A stretch of DNA of 64,000 nucleotides from an uncultured Bacteroides sp. (GTDB lineage: Bacteria > Bacteroidota > Bacteroidia > Bacteroidales > Bacteroidaceae): assembly GCA_900766005.1 (NCBI GenBank), contig CAAFTU010000082.1, positions 56,583 through 120,582 of the forward strand, given 5' to 3'. This document shows, in pieces, positions 1 through 8,962 of the stretch. The position numbers and the translations under genes are program-made. Below the pieces are notes generated by a model. It made no database searches and was not told the origin of the DNA. It saw only the letters and a list, made by a program, of their open reading frames with translations. The stretch's first letter is position 1, and each line of letters opens with the position of its first letter.

Positions 1-15
1 TCACATCATAAGAGA

Positions 16-66
16 GAGGATGTATCAAAACAAAAGAAGATTCGAGTTTGATACATCCTCTTTTTA
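16..66 (+). terminator. intrinsic terminator of an upstream gene
   Basis: Perfect 14-nt arms at 16-29 and 47-60 are separated by a 17-nt loop and followed by a T run at 61-65. It would end transcription of a rightward gene lying outside the window. Positions 67-203 hold no other recognisable element. Confidence 0.8.
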
Positions 67-203
67 TATCCGGAAAACACTGCCCCGCCTGCCTGTATCC
101 AAGTAAAGACAAAAAAATAAGAAAAAAAGAACATTTTTCCCCAATAATAAGCCACTCTTATTCTGATTAAAATAACGTACTTTGCAGCAAATTTAAGAGA
201 ACA

Positions 204-1010
204 ATGACAAACAAGCTATTATTCTTTGTCCTGCTGGCCCTCTGTTTCAGTGGCTGTGACATGCTGGAAACCCATCCATACGATGTACATATTACAGGAG
301 AAAGAGAACTGACCAACAAAAACATCCAGTTGATAGAAAACAAAATGCAAGGCAAAAAAACAATCCGCTTTGCCATGATCAGTGATACCCAACGATGGTA
401 CAACTCTACCGAAGATGTTGTAAAAGCCCTCAATGCCCGTGGTGACATAGACTTTGTCATTCACGGAGGAGACCAGTCCGATTTCGGCGTCACAAAAGAA
501 TTCATATGGATGCGGGACATATTTAACAAATTCCAGATGCCCTACGTATGCCTTTTAGGCAACCACGACTGTCTGGGTACAGGTGAAGACGCATACAGAG
601 CCATTTATGGAGATCCCAACTTCGCCTTCACAGCCGGAAATGTACGCTTTATCTGCCTCAATACCAATGCGATGGAATATGATTATTCGGAACCGGTTCC
701 CGATTTCAATTTTATAGAAAATGAACTGAACAACCTGTCGCCTGAAATAGAAAAAACGGTATTCGCAATGCACGTAAAACCTTTTGAATTTGTATTCAAC
801 AACAATGTAGCAAAAATCTTCCAACTATACGTCAACCAGTTCCCCAAAGTCCAGTTCTGTCTTTACGGCCATGAACACAAATTCGCAGTAGATGATCTAT
901 TCAACGACGGAGTTCTGTATTTCCAATGCCCCTGCATAGACAAACGCATCTACTTATTATTCACCATTAAAGAAGATGGAACCTACGATTATGAAACAGT
1001 TGAATTTTAA
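204..1010 (+). CDS. calcineurin-like metallophosphoesterase lipoprotein
   Basis: Predicted secreted phosphoesterase of the calcineurin-like fold, anchored as a lipoprotein (signal peptide with lipobox FSGC, Cys18). The metal-site blocks occur in the usual order: SDTQ (Asp61), GGDQSD, GNHD, a lone His in AMHVKP, and GHEH near the C terminus. The first block normally reads DxH; here the histidine is Gln63, so one metal ligand is altered. The substrate cannot be told from sequence. The end overlaps the next gene by 20 nt, which implies translational coupling with a predicted outer-membrane protein. Fold confidence is high, function low. Confidence 0.85.
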   Translation: MTNKLLFFVLLALCFSGCDMLETHPYDVHITGERELTNKNIQLIENKMQGKKTIRFAMISDTQRWYNSTEDVVKALNARGDIDFVIHGGDQSDFGVTKEFIWMRDIFNKFQMPYVCLLGNHDCLGTGEDAYRAIYGDPNFAFTAGNVRFICLNTNAMEYDYSEPVPDFNFIENELNNLSPEIEKTVFAMHVKPFEFVFNNNVAKIFQLYVNQFPKVQFCLYGHEHKFAVDDLFNDGVLYFQCPCIDKRIYLLFTIKEDGTYDYETVEF

Positions 1011-1737
1011 AAAGATATTTCTGAACCTATTGTGGCCACTATTGCCTTTTACGGCACAAGCCCAAGAAAATAATACACTTTACTCCATCTTATCCAAAGA
1101 CAGCATACTTGTCTCCTCTCCTTCCGTTCAAAACCAAGAGGAAGATATTGTAACCCAAATGCCAAACCGGCACCATAAATACGACAAGCGCGTACACCGT
1201 TACAGGCGTGCGTGGGAAGCTTTGATCCCCACCCACACCAAATTACAGTACGCCGGTGGAATGGGCCTGTTATCCTGGGGCATAGGCTGGGATTATGGAA
1301 AAAGAGGCCAATGGGAAACCGATCTTCTTTTGGGCTTCATCCCCCGCTACTCATCCAAACATTTCAAGATGACCATGACCTTGAAACAGAATTATATCCC
1401 GTGGAGTATCTGGCTGGGCAAAGACTTCTCGCTAGAACCGCTGACTACCGGAATCTATTTCAACACCGTATTCAGCGATGATTTCTGGACAAGCGAACCT
1501 GAGCGCTATCCCCGTGGATACTACGGATTTTCCACCCGTATCCGCACCCATATCTTTCTGGGACAACGCGTCCGTTTCGATGTGCCCGAAAAGTACCGGA
1601 AGTTCTCTAAAAGCATCACCGCATTCTACGAAATCAGCACATGCGATTTATACGTTGTCAGTGCGTTCAACAACAGTTATTTGAAACCCGATGACTATCT
1701 GAGACTATCATTTGGATTGAAATTTCAGATATTCTAA
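991..1737 (+). CDS. secreted hypothetical protein, probable outer-membrane beta-barrel
   Basis: I do not recognise a named family. The 248-residue product starts with a signal peptide ending in AQA-Q. The rest has alternating aromatic and polar stretches and ends in an aromatic residue (LKFQIF), as outer-membrane barrels do. The start at 991 is preferred over the in-frame ATG at 976 because it directly begins the signal peptide. It overlaps the end of the phosphoesterase gene by 20 nt, so the two are probably made together. A structural or transport role in the outer membrane is inference. Confidence 0.7.
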   Translation: MKQLNFKKIFLNLLWPLLPFTAQAQENNTLYSILSKDSILVSSPSVQNQEEDIVTQMPNRHHKYDKRVHRYRRAWEALIPTHTKLQYAGGMGLLSWGIGWDYGKRGQWETDLLLGFIPRYSSKHFKMTMTLKQNYIPWSIWLGKDFSLEPLTTGIYFNTVFSDDFWTSEPERYPRGYYGFSTRIRTHIFLGQRVRFDVPEKYRKFSKSITAFYEISTCDLYVVSAFNNSYLKPDDYLRLSFGLKFQIF

Positions 1738-1750
1738 TCAAATCATGAGG

Positions 1751-1824
1751 ATGTTTCTCTATTTTTTCACTATTTTTGGGCATTTATTATGATAAATTTC
1801 AAAAATAACAACATAGAGAAACAT
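1751..1824 (+). repeat. inverted repeat around the OPT gene start
   Basis: Perfect 12-nt inverted arms lie at 1751-1762 and 1813-1824, with about 50 nt between them. The right arm includes the first two bases of the start codon at 1823, so a folded transcript would hide the translation start. Function is unknown; a chance pairing in AT-rich DNA cannot be excluded. Confidence 0.4.
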
Positions 1825-3814
1825 GAAACAAGAAGAAGAAAAATCGGTTGGATTGCCCGATAACGCGTTCCGACCTCTGAAACCGGGGGAACAATATCAC
1901 CCCATCATGTCACCAAACAAAAAATATCCCGAAGTAAACCTATGGTCTGTGCTATGGGGTATCGCCATGGCGGTATTATTCTCGGCGGCCGCAGCTTACC
2001 TGGGATTAAAAGTGGGACAGGTTTTTGAAGCCGCCATCCCTATCGCCATCATCGCCGTAGGTGTATCGGGAGCCGCCAAGCATAAAAACGCGTTAGGTGA
2101 GAATGTCATCATCCAATCCATCGGTGCCTGTTCGGGAGTCATAGTGGCAGGAGCCATCTTCACATTGCCCGCCCTTTATATATTGCAGGACAAATACCCC
2201 GAAATGACAGTCAACTTCTTTCAGATGTTTGTCAGCTCACTGCTGGGAGGTATTTTGGGGATCCTGTTCCTCATCCCCTTCCGTAAATATTTCGTCAGCG
2301 ACAAACATGGCGAATATCCCTTCCCCGAAGCCACTGCCAGTACGCAAGTGCTTGTTTCCGGCGAGAAAGGCGGAAGCCAGGCAAAGCCATTGCTTTTTGC
2401 AGGACTAATAGGAGGTCTGTACGATTTCATTGTAGCCACATTCGGCTGGTGGAATGAAAACTTCACCACCCGCGTATGCGGCTGGGGTGAGATGGTTGCC
2501 GAAAAAGCCAAACTGGTGATGAAAATAAACACCGGTGCAGCAGTATTAGGCCTAGGCTATATTGTCGGCTTGAAATACGCGGCTATCATTTGTGCCGGTT
2601 CATTGGTGGTATGGCTGGTTATTGTTCCAGGTATGGCCCTGTTGTTCGGCGACCAAGTGCTGAATGCATGGAATCCGGCCTTGACACAAACCATCAGCGA
2701 AATGTCACCCGAAGTTATATTCAAGGAATATGCCAAAAGTATCGGTATTGGTGGTATCGCCATGGCCGGTGTGATCGGTATCGTGCGCTCATGGGGCATT
2801 ATAAAGAGTGCTGTGGGACTGGCCGCCAAAGAGATGGGCGGCAAGAAGGTGGAAGCAAACGTCATCCGCACGCAGAAAGACCTTTCCATGAAAATAATCG
2901 CCTTCGGGTCCATCTTCACCATCCTGCTGATCTTACTGTTCTTCTTTTTTGATGTGATGCATGGAAATGTATTACACAGCATTGTAGCCATCCTGCTCGT
3001 AGCCGGCATTGCATTCCTGTTCACCACCGTAGCAGCCAACGCTATCGCCATAGTCGGCACTAACCCTGTATCGGGAATGACACTGATGACACTGATACTT
3101 GCCTCAGTAGTAATGGTTGCCGTTGGACTGAAAGGTGCTACCGGCATGGTTGCTGCACTGGTTATGGGTGGTGTGGTTTGTACGGCACTCTCTATGGCAG
3201 GCGGATTCATCACAGACTTGAAAATAGGTTACTGGCTGGGCAGTACTCCTGCCAAACAGGAAACATGGAAATTCCTCGGCACACTAGTATCGGCAGCAAC
3301 TGTGGGCGGCGTCATCATGATCCTGAACAAGACCTACGGCTTCTCCACCGGCGCATTGGCAGCTCCGCAGGCCAACGCGATGGCAGCCGTAATAGACCCG
3401 CTGATGAACGGTGTAGGCGCTCCCTGGCTGCTTTACGGAATAGGCGCTGTGCTGGCATTGGTGCTGACCTACTTCAAAGTACCCGCACTGGCTTTTGCGC
3501 TGGGTATGTTCATTCCACTGGAATTGAACCTGCCGTTGCTGGTAGGTGGAGCGGTGAACTGGTATGTCACTACCCGCAGCAAAGACGAGGCAGTGAATGC
3601 CGAACGTGGCGAGAAGGGAACTTTGCTGGCATCCGGATTCATAGCCGGAGGCGCATTGATGGGGGTTGTCAGTGCCGCCATGCGCTTTGGCGGTATCAAT
3701 CTGATCAACGAAGAATGGCTGAGCAACCCGTTGAGCGAAGTGCTGTCAATGGCCGCCTATATCCTCCTGATCATATGGCTGGTTAAAGCCAGTATGCATA
3801 TAAAGAAAAAATAA
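1823..3814 (+). CDS. OPT-family oligopeptide transporter
   Basis: Polytopic inner-membrane protein of 663 residues, the size typical of bacterial OPT-family transporters, which import small peptides or metal chelates with protons. More than a dozen hydrophobic helices are visible. The first follows a polar N terminus and reads WGIAMAVLFSAAAAYLGLK, the conserved OPT start. A later loop has the family-typical TNPVSGMT-like segment. It stands alone between an outer-membrane-type gene and a secreted esterase, with 33 nt to the latter, so co-transcription is possible. The substrate cannot be assigned. Confidence 0.9.
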   Translation: MKQEEEKSVGLPDNAFRPLKPGEQYHPIMSPNKKYPEVNLWSVLWGIAMAVLFSAAAAYLGLKVGQVFEAAIPIAIIAVGVSGAAKHKNALGENVIIQSIGACSGVIVAGAIFTLPALYILQDKYPEMTVNFFQMFVSSLLGGILGILFLIPFRKYFVSDKHGEYPFPEATASTQVLVSGEKGGSQAKPLLFAGLIGGLYDFIVATFGWWNENFTTRVCGWGEMVAEKAKLVMKINTGAAVLGLGYIVGLKYAAIICAGSLVVWLVIVPGMALLFGDQVLNAWNPALTQTISEMSPEVIFKEYAKSIGIGGIAMAGVIGIVRSWGIIKSAVGLAAKEMGGKKVEANVIRTQKDLSMKIIAFGSIFTILLILLFFFFDVMHGNVLHSIVAILLVAGIAFLFTTVAANAIAIVGTNPVSGMTLMTLILASVVMVAVGLKGATGMVAALVMGGVVCTALSMAGGFITDLKIGYWLGSTPAKQETWKFLGTLVSAATVGGVIMILNKTYGFSTGALAAPQANAMAAVIDPLMNGVGAPWLLYGIGAVLALVLTYFKVPALAFALGMFIPLELNLPLLVGGAVNWYVTTRSKDEAVNAERGEKGTLLASGFIAGGALMGVVSAAMRFGGINLINEEWLSNPLSEVLSMAAYILLIIWLVKASMHIKKK

Positions 3815-3847
3815 CCCTTTTTCAAATACCGTGAAAATAAAAGCTAT

Positions 3848-4693
3848 ATGAAACGAATCTTACTAATGAGTTTACTTGCAATCTCTACCGCATTATCTGC
3901 CCAGAAACCTGTAGAGTTGGAATTATGGCCCGATGGCGCCCCCAACTCCAACGGCATCACCACTCCCGAGCAGAAATTAGAGAACAACCGGATTTCCAAT
4001 GTCAGTGAGCCTACCCTTACCATTTATCCGGCAGCCAAACCGAACGGACTGGCTGTCGTGGCTTGTCCCGGAGGGGGATACATACGCCTGGCAATGAATC
4101 ACGAAGGGCACGATATGGCAGACTGGTTCAACGCACAAGGCATCACATACGCCGTATTGAAATACCGTATGCCAAACGGACACCATGATGTACCGTTGAG
4201 CGACGCCCATCAGGCTATCCGGCTGATGAGAGAACACGCCAACGAATGGCATATTCAAAAAGTGGGTATCATGGGGGCCTCTGCGGGCGGACATCTGGCC
4301 AGTACGGCAGCCACCCACTATACAGCCGGAACGCGTCCGGATTTTCAGATCCTGTTTTATCCCGTCATAAGCATGGATCTGTCCAACTGCCATAAGGGCT
4401 CACGTGACAATCTTTTAGGGAAAAGCCCGTCAGAAGAGCTAGTGAGACTTTACTCCAATGAACTGCAAGTAACAGGCGACACTCCTCCCGCCTTCATCAT
4501 GCATAGCAGCGATGACGGAGCTGTACCCGTCAGCAACAGCGTGAGCTATTACCTGGCGCTGGTAAAGAATAAAGTCCCTGCTTCCCTCCACACCTATCCT
4601 ATCGGCGGCCACGGCTGGGGTTTCCGCGACAGCTTTACCTATAAGCGCCAATGGACGGGAGAATTAGAAAAATGGCTGAGAGAAATACTGTAA
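3848..4693 (+). CDS. secreted alpha/beta-hydrolase, esterase-like
   Basis: Signal peptide ending around ALSAQ, then an alpha/beta-hydrolase domain of about 260 residues. The oxyanion-side segment CPGGGYIRLA, the nucleophile elbow GASAG (Ser145), an acid candidate in SSDDGAVP (Asp222/Asp223) and His255 in GGHGWG make a complete triad. The family (BD-FAE/acetyl-xylan-esterase-like hydrolases) commonly removes acetyl groups from plant polysaccharides. No glycoside hydrolase lies beside it, so the substrate is unassigned. Start chosen at the signal peptide. Confidence 0.85.
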   Translation: MKRILLMSLLAISTALSAQKPVELELWPDGAPNSNGITTPEQKLENNRISNVSEPTLTIYPAAKPNGLAVVACPGGGYIRLAMNHEGHDMADWFNAQGITYAVLKYRMPNGHHDVPLSDAHQAIRLMREHANEWHIQKVGIMGASAGGHLASTAATHYTAGTRPDFQILFYPVISMDLSNCHKGSRDNLLGKSPSEELVRLYSNELQVTGDTPPAFIMHSSDDGAVPVSNSVSYYLALVKNKVPASLHTYPIGGHGWGFRDSFTYKRQWTGELEKWLREIL

Positions 4694-5138
4694 AAAAGCA
4701 AGGAGATGTGGCAAAACAAAAATGACTGCTCCGAAAAGTTACAGATAGTAATTATAACACTTATTCATTGGCCATTACCTGTCACAGGTGTGGTATAAAC
4801 GTATTTGAATACCTATGCGACATTATAGACCGTTGTGCCGCATGGCTTCCCAATATCTATAGAAAAATATCGTGATTTACTTCCGGGCAAATGGAAGCAG
4901 ACACAAAAATAGCCGCCCCAAAATCCGGACGGCTATCTTTTTTATAGCTTATACGCTATCGCGGAAAGTTGTACCAATACAGAGTTTGATGCGACCCTTT
5001 CTTTAGTCTTTTAGGATGCTCAAATTATAAATTCATATTTCCAAAAACTGGATTTTGACACACCCACTTTCTATTTCCGATAAACACCTGCATCTTTATC
5101 TGCAGAAGACAAAAAACAGGCATTCGTTTCTCTTTCGC
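4694..5138. other. intergenic stretch between convergent genes
   Basis: 445 bp between the esterase and ferritin genes. Apart from the terminator at 4909-4943 I see no conserved coding or RNA signal. Reading frames here lack a recognisable product and mostly run into the antisense of ferritin. Confidence 0.5.
4909..4943 (+). terminator. intrinsic terminator
   Basis: Arms ATAGCCG (4909-4915) and CGGCTAT (4930-4936), then C and seven T. It lies about 215 bp after the esterase stop on the same strand, so it probably ends that transcript. Confidence 0.65.
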
Positions 5139-5621
5139 TTATTTTCTTGCGCCAAGTTGAATATCCAAATGATACAAAGCCACATCACCACCCAGCTTGA
5201 TCTTGTCCAAAATACCCTGAACGGTAGCTTCCTCTTCTACCTGCTCGCGTACAAATCCCCACAAGAAATCCTGAGAAGCCTTGTCCTTTTCAGCAGAAGC
5301 AACATCTACCAGTTTGTCAATCAATTCGGAAACATGGCATTCATGCTTGTATACATGCTCGAACACATCCAGCGGAGAAGCCCATTCCTGAGGAACAGCA
5401 TCCACAGCCCCCACCTTGGCTTGTCCGCCACGTTTCATCACATATTGCGCCAACACATCAGCATGATCACTCTCCTCATGAGCCTGCGCTTTCATCCATG
5501 AAGCAAAACCTTCATAGCCTTTCGCAGCGAAGAAATAAGACATGGAAAGATAAAGATTGGCCGACCACATTTCGGCTACAATCTGAGCATTAATTGCGTC
5601 TTGTAATTTTTGTGAAATCAT
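5139..5621 (-). CDS. ftnA: ferritin, non-heme iron storage protein
   Basis: Cytoplasmic iron-storage protein forming a 24-mer cage that oxidises Fe(II) and stores it as mineral. The 160-residue length is normal for bacterial ferritins. The ferroxidase ligands sit at the same numbers as in E. coli FtnA: Glu17, Glu50, His53, Glu94, Gln127 and Glu130, with extra site-C acids Glu49, Glu126 and Glu129. It is a single gene with its own TATATTTG -7 box about 35 bp upstream. In Bacteroides, ferritin is known to respond to iron and oxygen; no regulator site could be recognised here. Confidence 0.96.
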   Translation of the reverse strand: MISQKLQDAINAQIVAEMWSANLYLSMSYFFAAKGYEGFASWMKAQAHEESDHADVLAQYVMKRGGQAKVGAVDAVPQEWASPLDVFEHVYKHECHVSELIDKLVDVASAEKDKASQDFLWGFVREQVEEEATVQGILDKIKLGGDVALYHLDIQLGARK

Positions 5622-5654
5622 AATTTTTATTTTTTAGTTAAATTGTAACTGTTG

Positions 5655-5662
5655 CAAATATA
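5655..5662 (-). promoter_or_regulatory. -7 promoter box of ferritin
   Basis: TATATTTG on the minus strand matches the Bacteroides -7 consensus TAnnTTTG, 33 bp before the ferritin ATG. No clear TTTG -33 box is seen. Confidence 0.55.
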
Positions 5663-5733
5663 TAATTTTTCTAGCGATTAACACTATGTCCATTCACCTT
5701 TTTATAAAAATTATATTTTATCTCATCCAAGTC

Positions 5734-5764
5734 TTTGCGATTCAAAAGAAAAGTCTTACCTTTG
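5734..5764 (+). promoter_or_regulatory. promoter of rpsP
   Basis: TTTG at 5734-5737, a 19-bp spacer, then TACCTTTG at 5757-5764. This is an almost ideal Bacteroides -33/-7 promoter. Transcription should begin near 5771, giving a leader of about 55 nt. Confidence 0.8.
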
Positions 5765-5769
5765 CACCC

Positions 5770-5788
5770 GCTAATACGGGTTATTAGC
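5770..5788 (+). other. hairpin at the 5' end of the rpsP transcript
   Basis: Perfect arms GCTAATA (5770-5776) and TATTAGC (5782-5788) around a 5-nt loop lie right at the predicted transcription start. It could stabilise the mRNA or serve autoregulation; both are inference. Confidence 0.45.
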
Positions 5789-5827
5789 ATTAATTCAAAT
5801 CATTAATTATAAAAACATTATTTAGAA

Positions 5828-6379
5828 ATGGCAACTAAAATCAGATTGCAAAGAAACGGACGCAAAAGCTATGCGTTTTATTCAATCGTTATCGCAGACG
5901 TAAGAGCTCCACGTGATGGTAAATTTACTGAAAAAATTGGTACTTACAACCCTAATACCAATCCTGCCACAGTAGATTTGAATTTTGAACGCGCACTTCA
6001 TTGGGTAATGTGCGGTGCACAGCCTACTGACACAGTACGTAACATCTTGTCAAAAGAAGGTGTTTACATGAAAAAGCACTTGCTGGGCGGTGTTGCCAAA
6101 GGCGCATTCACAGAAGCAGAAGCTGAAGCTAAATTCGAAGCTTGGAAGAACAACAAACAATCTGGTCTGGCTACTTTGAAGGCTAAACTGGATGAAGCAA
6201 AGAAAGCTGAAGCAAAAGCTCGTTTGGAAGCTGAAAAGAAAGTAAATGAAGAAATTGCCAAGAAAGTAGCTGAGAAGAAAGCTGCTGAAGCCGCTGCCAA
6301 GGCTGAAGCAGAAGCCGCTAACGCTCCTGCTGAAGAAGCACCTGCTGCTGAAGCTACTGAAGCTCCTGCTGAAGCATAA
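5828..6379 (+). CDS. rpsP: 30S ribosomal protein S16 with long C-terminal extension
   Basis: Structural protein of the small ribosomal subunit. The N-terminal 80 or so residues are a standard S16 domain ([18 protein letters not shown], then a [11 protein letters not shown] block). The remaining 100 residues form an Ala/Glu/Lys-rich, probably helical tail ending in repeated [12 protein letters not shown] segments. At 183 residues it is about twice the size of E. coli S16; extended S16 proteins are common in Bacteroidetes. The gene stands alone with a strong promoter and a terminator at 6404-6434, unlike the rpsP-rimM-trmD-rplS operon of proteobacteria. Confidence 0.97.
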   Translation: MATKIRLQRNGRKSYAFYSIVIADVRAPRDGKFTEKIGTYNPNTNPATVDLNFERALHWVMCGAQPTDTVRNILSKEGVYMKKHLLGGVAKGAFTEAEAEAKFEAWKNNKQSGLATLKAKLDEAKKAEAKARLEAEKKVNEEIAKKVAEKKAAEAAAKAEAEAANAPAEEAPAAEATEAPAEA

Positions 6380-6403
6380 TTCAATTTTACTTCAAAAAGA
6401 ACA

Positions 6404-6434
6404 GCTCCTCTGATCTATATCGGAGGAGTTTTTT
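6404..6434 (+). terminator. rpsP intrinsic terminator
   Basis: Arms CTCCTCTGAT (6405-6414) and ATCGGAGGAG (6419-6428) with one G-U pair, followed by six T. It lies 25 bp after the rpsP stop. Confidence 0.85.
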
Positions 6435-6452
6435 ATGCTCTTATCCGAGGAA

Positions 6453-7310
6453 TCAAAGGGAGTTTATCTCATCTTCCGAAAGTCCGGTAACTTTTGCGAT
6501 TTCAGCTATGGAAAGCCCGGCATTCTTCAAATTTCCTGCAATAGCTTTGGCTTTCATCCATTCACCTTCTGCAATGCCTTTCTGAATAGCTGTATTAATC
6601 ACATTGTTCCAATCTCTATATACTTTCAAACTCTCCTCATAGGCATAAAGGTTCTCTTTTGAGAACTGAGCAATTTCGGCAGCCTCAAACAGCCGGTTGA
6701 ACACACGTTCCTGAAGGGCAGTGGGACGTTCCATCAAACGGGCCAGATTCTTGAGCACAAACATCCATTTATCAAACAACGTATCCAACTCCTGCTCGGT
6801 TTTATGGAATTTAGGCATTTCCAGATACACAAAAGTCAGTTTGTCAAAAAACACTTCATGAGTAGTTGTATCCATCAGCTTCACTTCATGGCGGAAGCCG
6901 GAAGACGAAACATCATCCAAGGCAAAATTCAAGATACCGATCACATACACTGCTTTCAGTTCATAGTCCCAGATTTCCCCTTTAATAGCCTGTTCCCTGA
7001 TAGGATAGGTAGCATAATAAATACTCCGGTCCTTGAAAAACTGTTGCTCCCCTCTCTGCATTTCTATCAGAATCTTTTCTCCTTTTTCATTTTCACAATA
7101 GACATCAAAGACAGCCCGGCGGTCAATCTCTTTGCTGCCCAGATGCTCTGTATTCAAGTAGGTGACATCCTCAATGACCTGCTTGCCATCGAACAAGGCA
7201 TTCAAGAAGCCAATAAGAATCTCTTTGTTCAAGTCGGTTCCAAACAATAATTTGAATGCAAAGTTCGTATAGGGATTTACATATCTTTCACGCAATCCTT
7301 CACTACACAT
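6453..7310 (-). CDS. Rpn/PD-(D/E)XK nuclease-family transposase-like protein
   Basis: A 285-residue protein of the PD-(D/E)XK transposase-like family related to E. coli RpnA-E, which promote RecA-independent recombination. It opens with the family signature NPYTNFAFKLLFG. The nuclease core is visible as FDVYCENEKG followed by ILIEMQ (Asp, then Glu-x-Gln), and the C terminus ends in a short helical segment with SIAEIAKVTGLSEDEI. Such genes are often multicopy in Bacteroides. It has no inverted repeats or partner genes here, so it looks like a stand-alone gene rather than an insertion sequence. Its real role is unknown. Confidence 0.85.
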   Translation of the reverse strand: MCSEGLRERYVNPYTNFAFKLLFGTDLNKEILIGFLNALFDGKQVIEDVTYLNTEHLGSKEIDRRAVFDVYCENEKGEKILIEMQRGEQQFFKDRSIYYATYPIREQAIKGEIWDYELKAVYVIGILNFALDDVSSSGFRHEVKLMDTTTHEVFFDKLTFVYLEMPKFHKTEQELDTLFDKWMFVLKNLARLMERPTALQERVFNRLFEAAEIAQFSKENLYAYEESLKVYRDWNNVINTAIQKGIAEGEWMKAKAIAGNLKNAGLSIAEIAKVTGLSEDEINSL

Positions 7311-7513
7311 AAGCGTTTGATATTTAAAGTTATTTTAATTCTGTTGAAAGCAGTTCAATACAAAGGAACGAAAAAAAGCGGATTTTAAGAAAGTTATCTG
7401 CTAATAAATTGTTAATGTTCCAATTGTACTTACAATTCATGTACAATGACAACACATTCTATCCTTATCTCTTCATGAAAAGAATATCTCCATCTTCCCT
7501 AAAAGGATGAAAA

Positions 7514-7553
7514 GCCGATAAATTCATATCTCCAAAAAGAAAAAACTATCGGC
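7514..7553 (-). terminator. possible terminator of the nuclease operon
   Basis: Arms GCCGATA and TATCGGC (7514-7520, 7547-7553) enclose a 26-nt loop. On the minus strand it is followed by TTTTC, downstream of the gene ending at 7585. It is weak because of the long loop. Confidence 0.4.
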
Positions 7554-7584
7554 CTATGGTGCTTGCTTCTTTTCTCCCAAGAAA

Positions 7585-8937
7585 TTATTCCAAATTAACC
7601 CATGTTATAACGGGATTATGATCAGAACTACGATAAAGATCTTCTCTATAATAAGATGTATATTTAAATCCCCAATAAGCAGGCTCACTGGCATTGATAT
7701 CCCAAGGAGCAGCACCAACTATTTGTGAAGTCAGCGTAGGAGAACTTAAAGAATGATCCAAATAGCCAACCTCCCCACGATAACAATAACTCCAAGCCGC
7801 AGGTGAATATTTCTTTAGCAAATTTATATACCCAGCATCCGTAAACACCTTAATGGCATCCTCCATACCGTAGCTGTTCAAATCACCCAAAACCAGCACA
7901 TCCGTATCTTCATAATAAGCAACAAGCTCATTATATACTTTCAAACACTCACGCGCTTCCATAACCCTACGGTCGGCAGAACCTCCCTGACCGTCATTCT
8001 TATCTATACCACTAGTTTTAGCTTTAAAATGATTCATAGCTAAAATCACTTTCGCTTTATCATCCTTCAGTTCAAAACATTGAACTATGTACCGCATCTT
8101 CAGATTATCAAAATTATAGCTTTTAAACTCCTTATAAGGCAAAACTTTCACTTTATCATAAATAAAAACATTTGTTTGTACCTTTGATGATTTTTGTCCG
8201 GGAGTATTCAACCAAGCATACCGTTCTTCCCCTAACGCATTGTTCAAAGACCTACAAAGATAATCCACAGTAAAATCTCCCTGTTCTACTTCACAAATAG
8301 CATAAATATCCGCTTTCGCCTCTTTCAATGCAGCTAAGATTTTAGCATGCTGACGCAAGGTTTCTGCATTTCCCGTATTACCATACATATAAAAATTTTC
8401 CGCATTGAAACTCATCACTTTCAAATTATAATCATTTACAGTAGGAGCGACAGACCGAGCATTATAAGAAACTGACGGCTTTTCCGTTAATGTAAAATGA
8501 TAACCGGAAGTACTATAAGTCACTTTACCTTTAACCCCAGCCATCTCACTTCCTATACGAAGTGTGTTACACGGGTCAATCAAAGGGAACTCTGATGTAA
8601 TCAGCAATTTATCAACCTCCTGCTTTTCTACCCATTTGGAATATTCAACAACCGACGGGAGGTTTACATCCGCAAATGCACGTTTCACCTTGGAAGAGAC
8701 AACAATAGTTCCTTGAGGTTTCGAGCCGCTATACGTCTGAGTGACAAAAAGCGGATTGACAATTGTTACTTCTTTACCAGCTACAGACGCAGCCCATTCA
8801 GGAGAAAAATCCGAAGGAAAAGTTACCTTCAAATTATCCTTTTCCGGAAATTCCATTTCTTCCTTATCCGCAGAATCGCTACAAGCAAAACAAAAAAGGG
8901 ACAAAAGGAAGAGAAAACATACTTCACTTTTTTTCAT
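7585..8937 (-). CDS. NucH/ExeM-like extracellular nuclease lipoprotein
   Basis: Predicted surface-anchored nuclease of the endonuclease/exonuclease/phosphatase fold. A lipobox FACS follows the signal peptide. Residues to about 150 form an N-terminal module. The catalytic domain then shows FNAENFY, CEVE (metal-binding Glu), NHFKAK, GDLNSYGMED and a terminal SSDHNPV. The segments GYLDHSLSS and APWDINASEP are what I recall as typical of secreted NucH/ExeM nucleases rather than of sphingomyelinases or ExoIII. It is the last gene of a leftward operon with a TonB receptor and another lipoprotein, which suggests that nucleic acid is cut at the cell surface for import. Confidence 0.88.
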   Translation of the reverse strand: MKKSEVCFLFLLSLFCFACSDSADKEEMEFPEKDNLKVTFPSDFSPEWAASVAGKEVTIVNPLFVTQTYSGSKPQGTIVVSSKVKRAFADVNLPSVVEYSKWVEKQEVDKLLITSEFPLIDPCNTLRIGSEMAGVKGKVTYSTSGYHFTLTEKPSVSYNARSVAPTVNDYNLKVMSFNAENFYMYGNTGNAETLRQHAKILAALKEAKADIYAICEVEQGDFTVDYLCRSLNNALGEERYAWLNTPGQKSSKVQTNVFIYDKVKVLPYKEFKSYNFDNLKMRYIVQCFELKDDKAKVILAMNHFKAKTSGIDKNDGQGGSADRRVMEARECLKVYNELVAYYEDTDVLVLGDLNSYGMEDAIKVFTDAGYINLLKKYSPAAWSYCYRGEVGYLDHSLSSPTLTSQIVGAAPWDINASEPAYWGFKYTSYYREDLYRSSDHNPVITWVNLE

Positions 8938-8962
8938 ACCTTATCATTCAAATAAGAAAAAG

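Noticed and set aside
6453..7310. Insertion sequence
   Set aside because: The Rpn-like gene has no terminal inverted repeats or target duplication that I can see.
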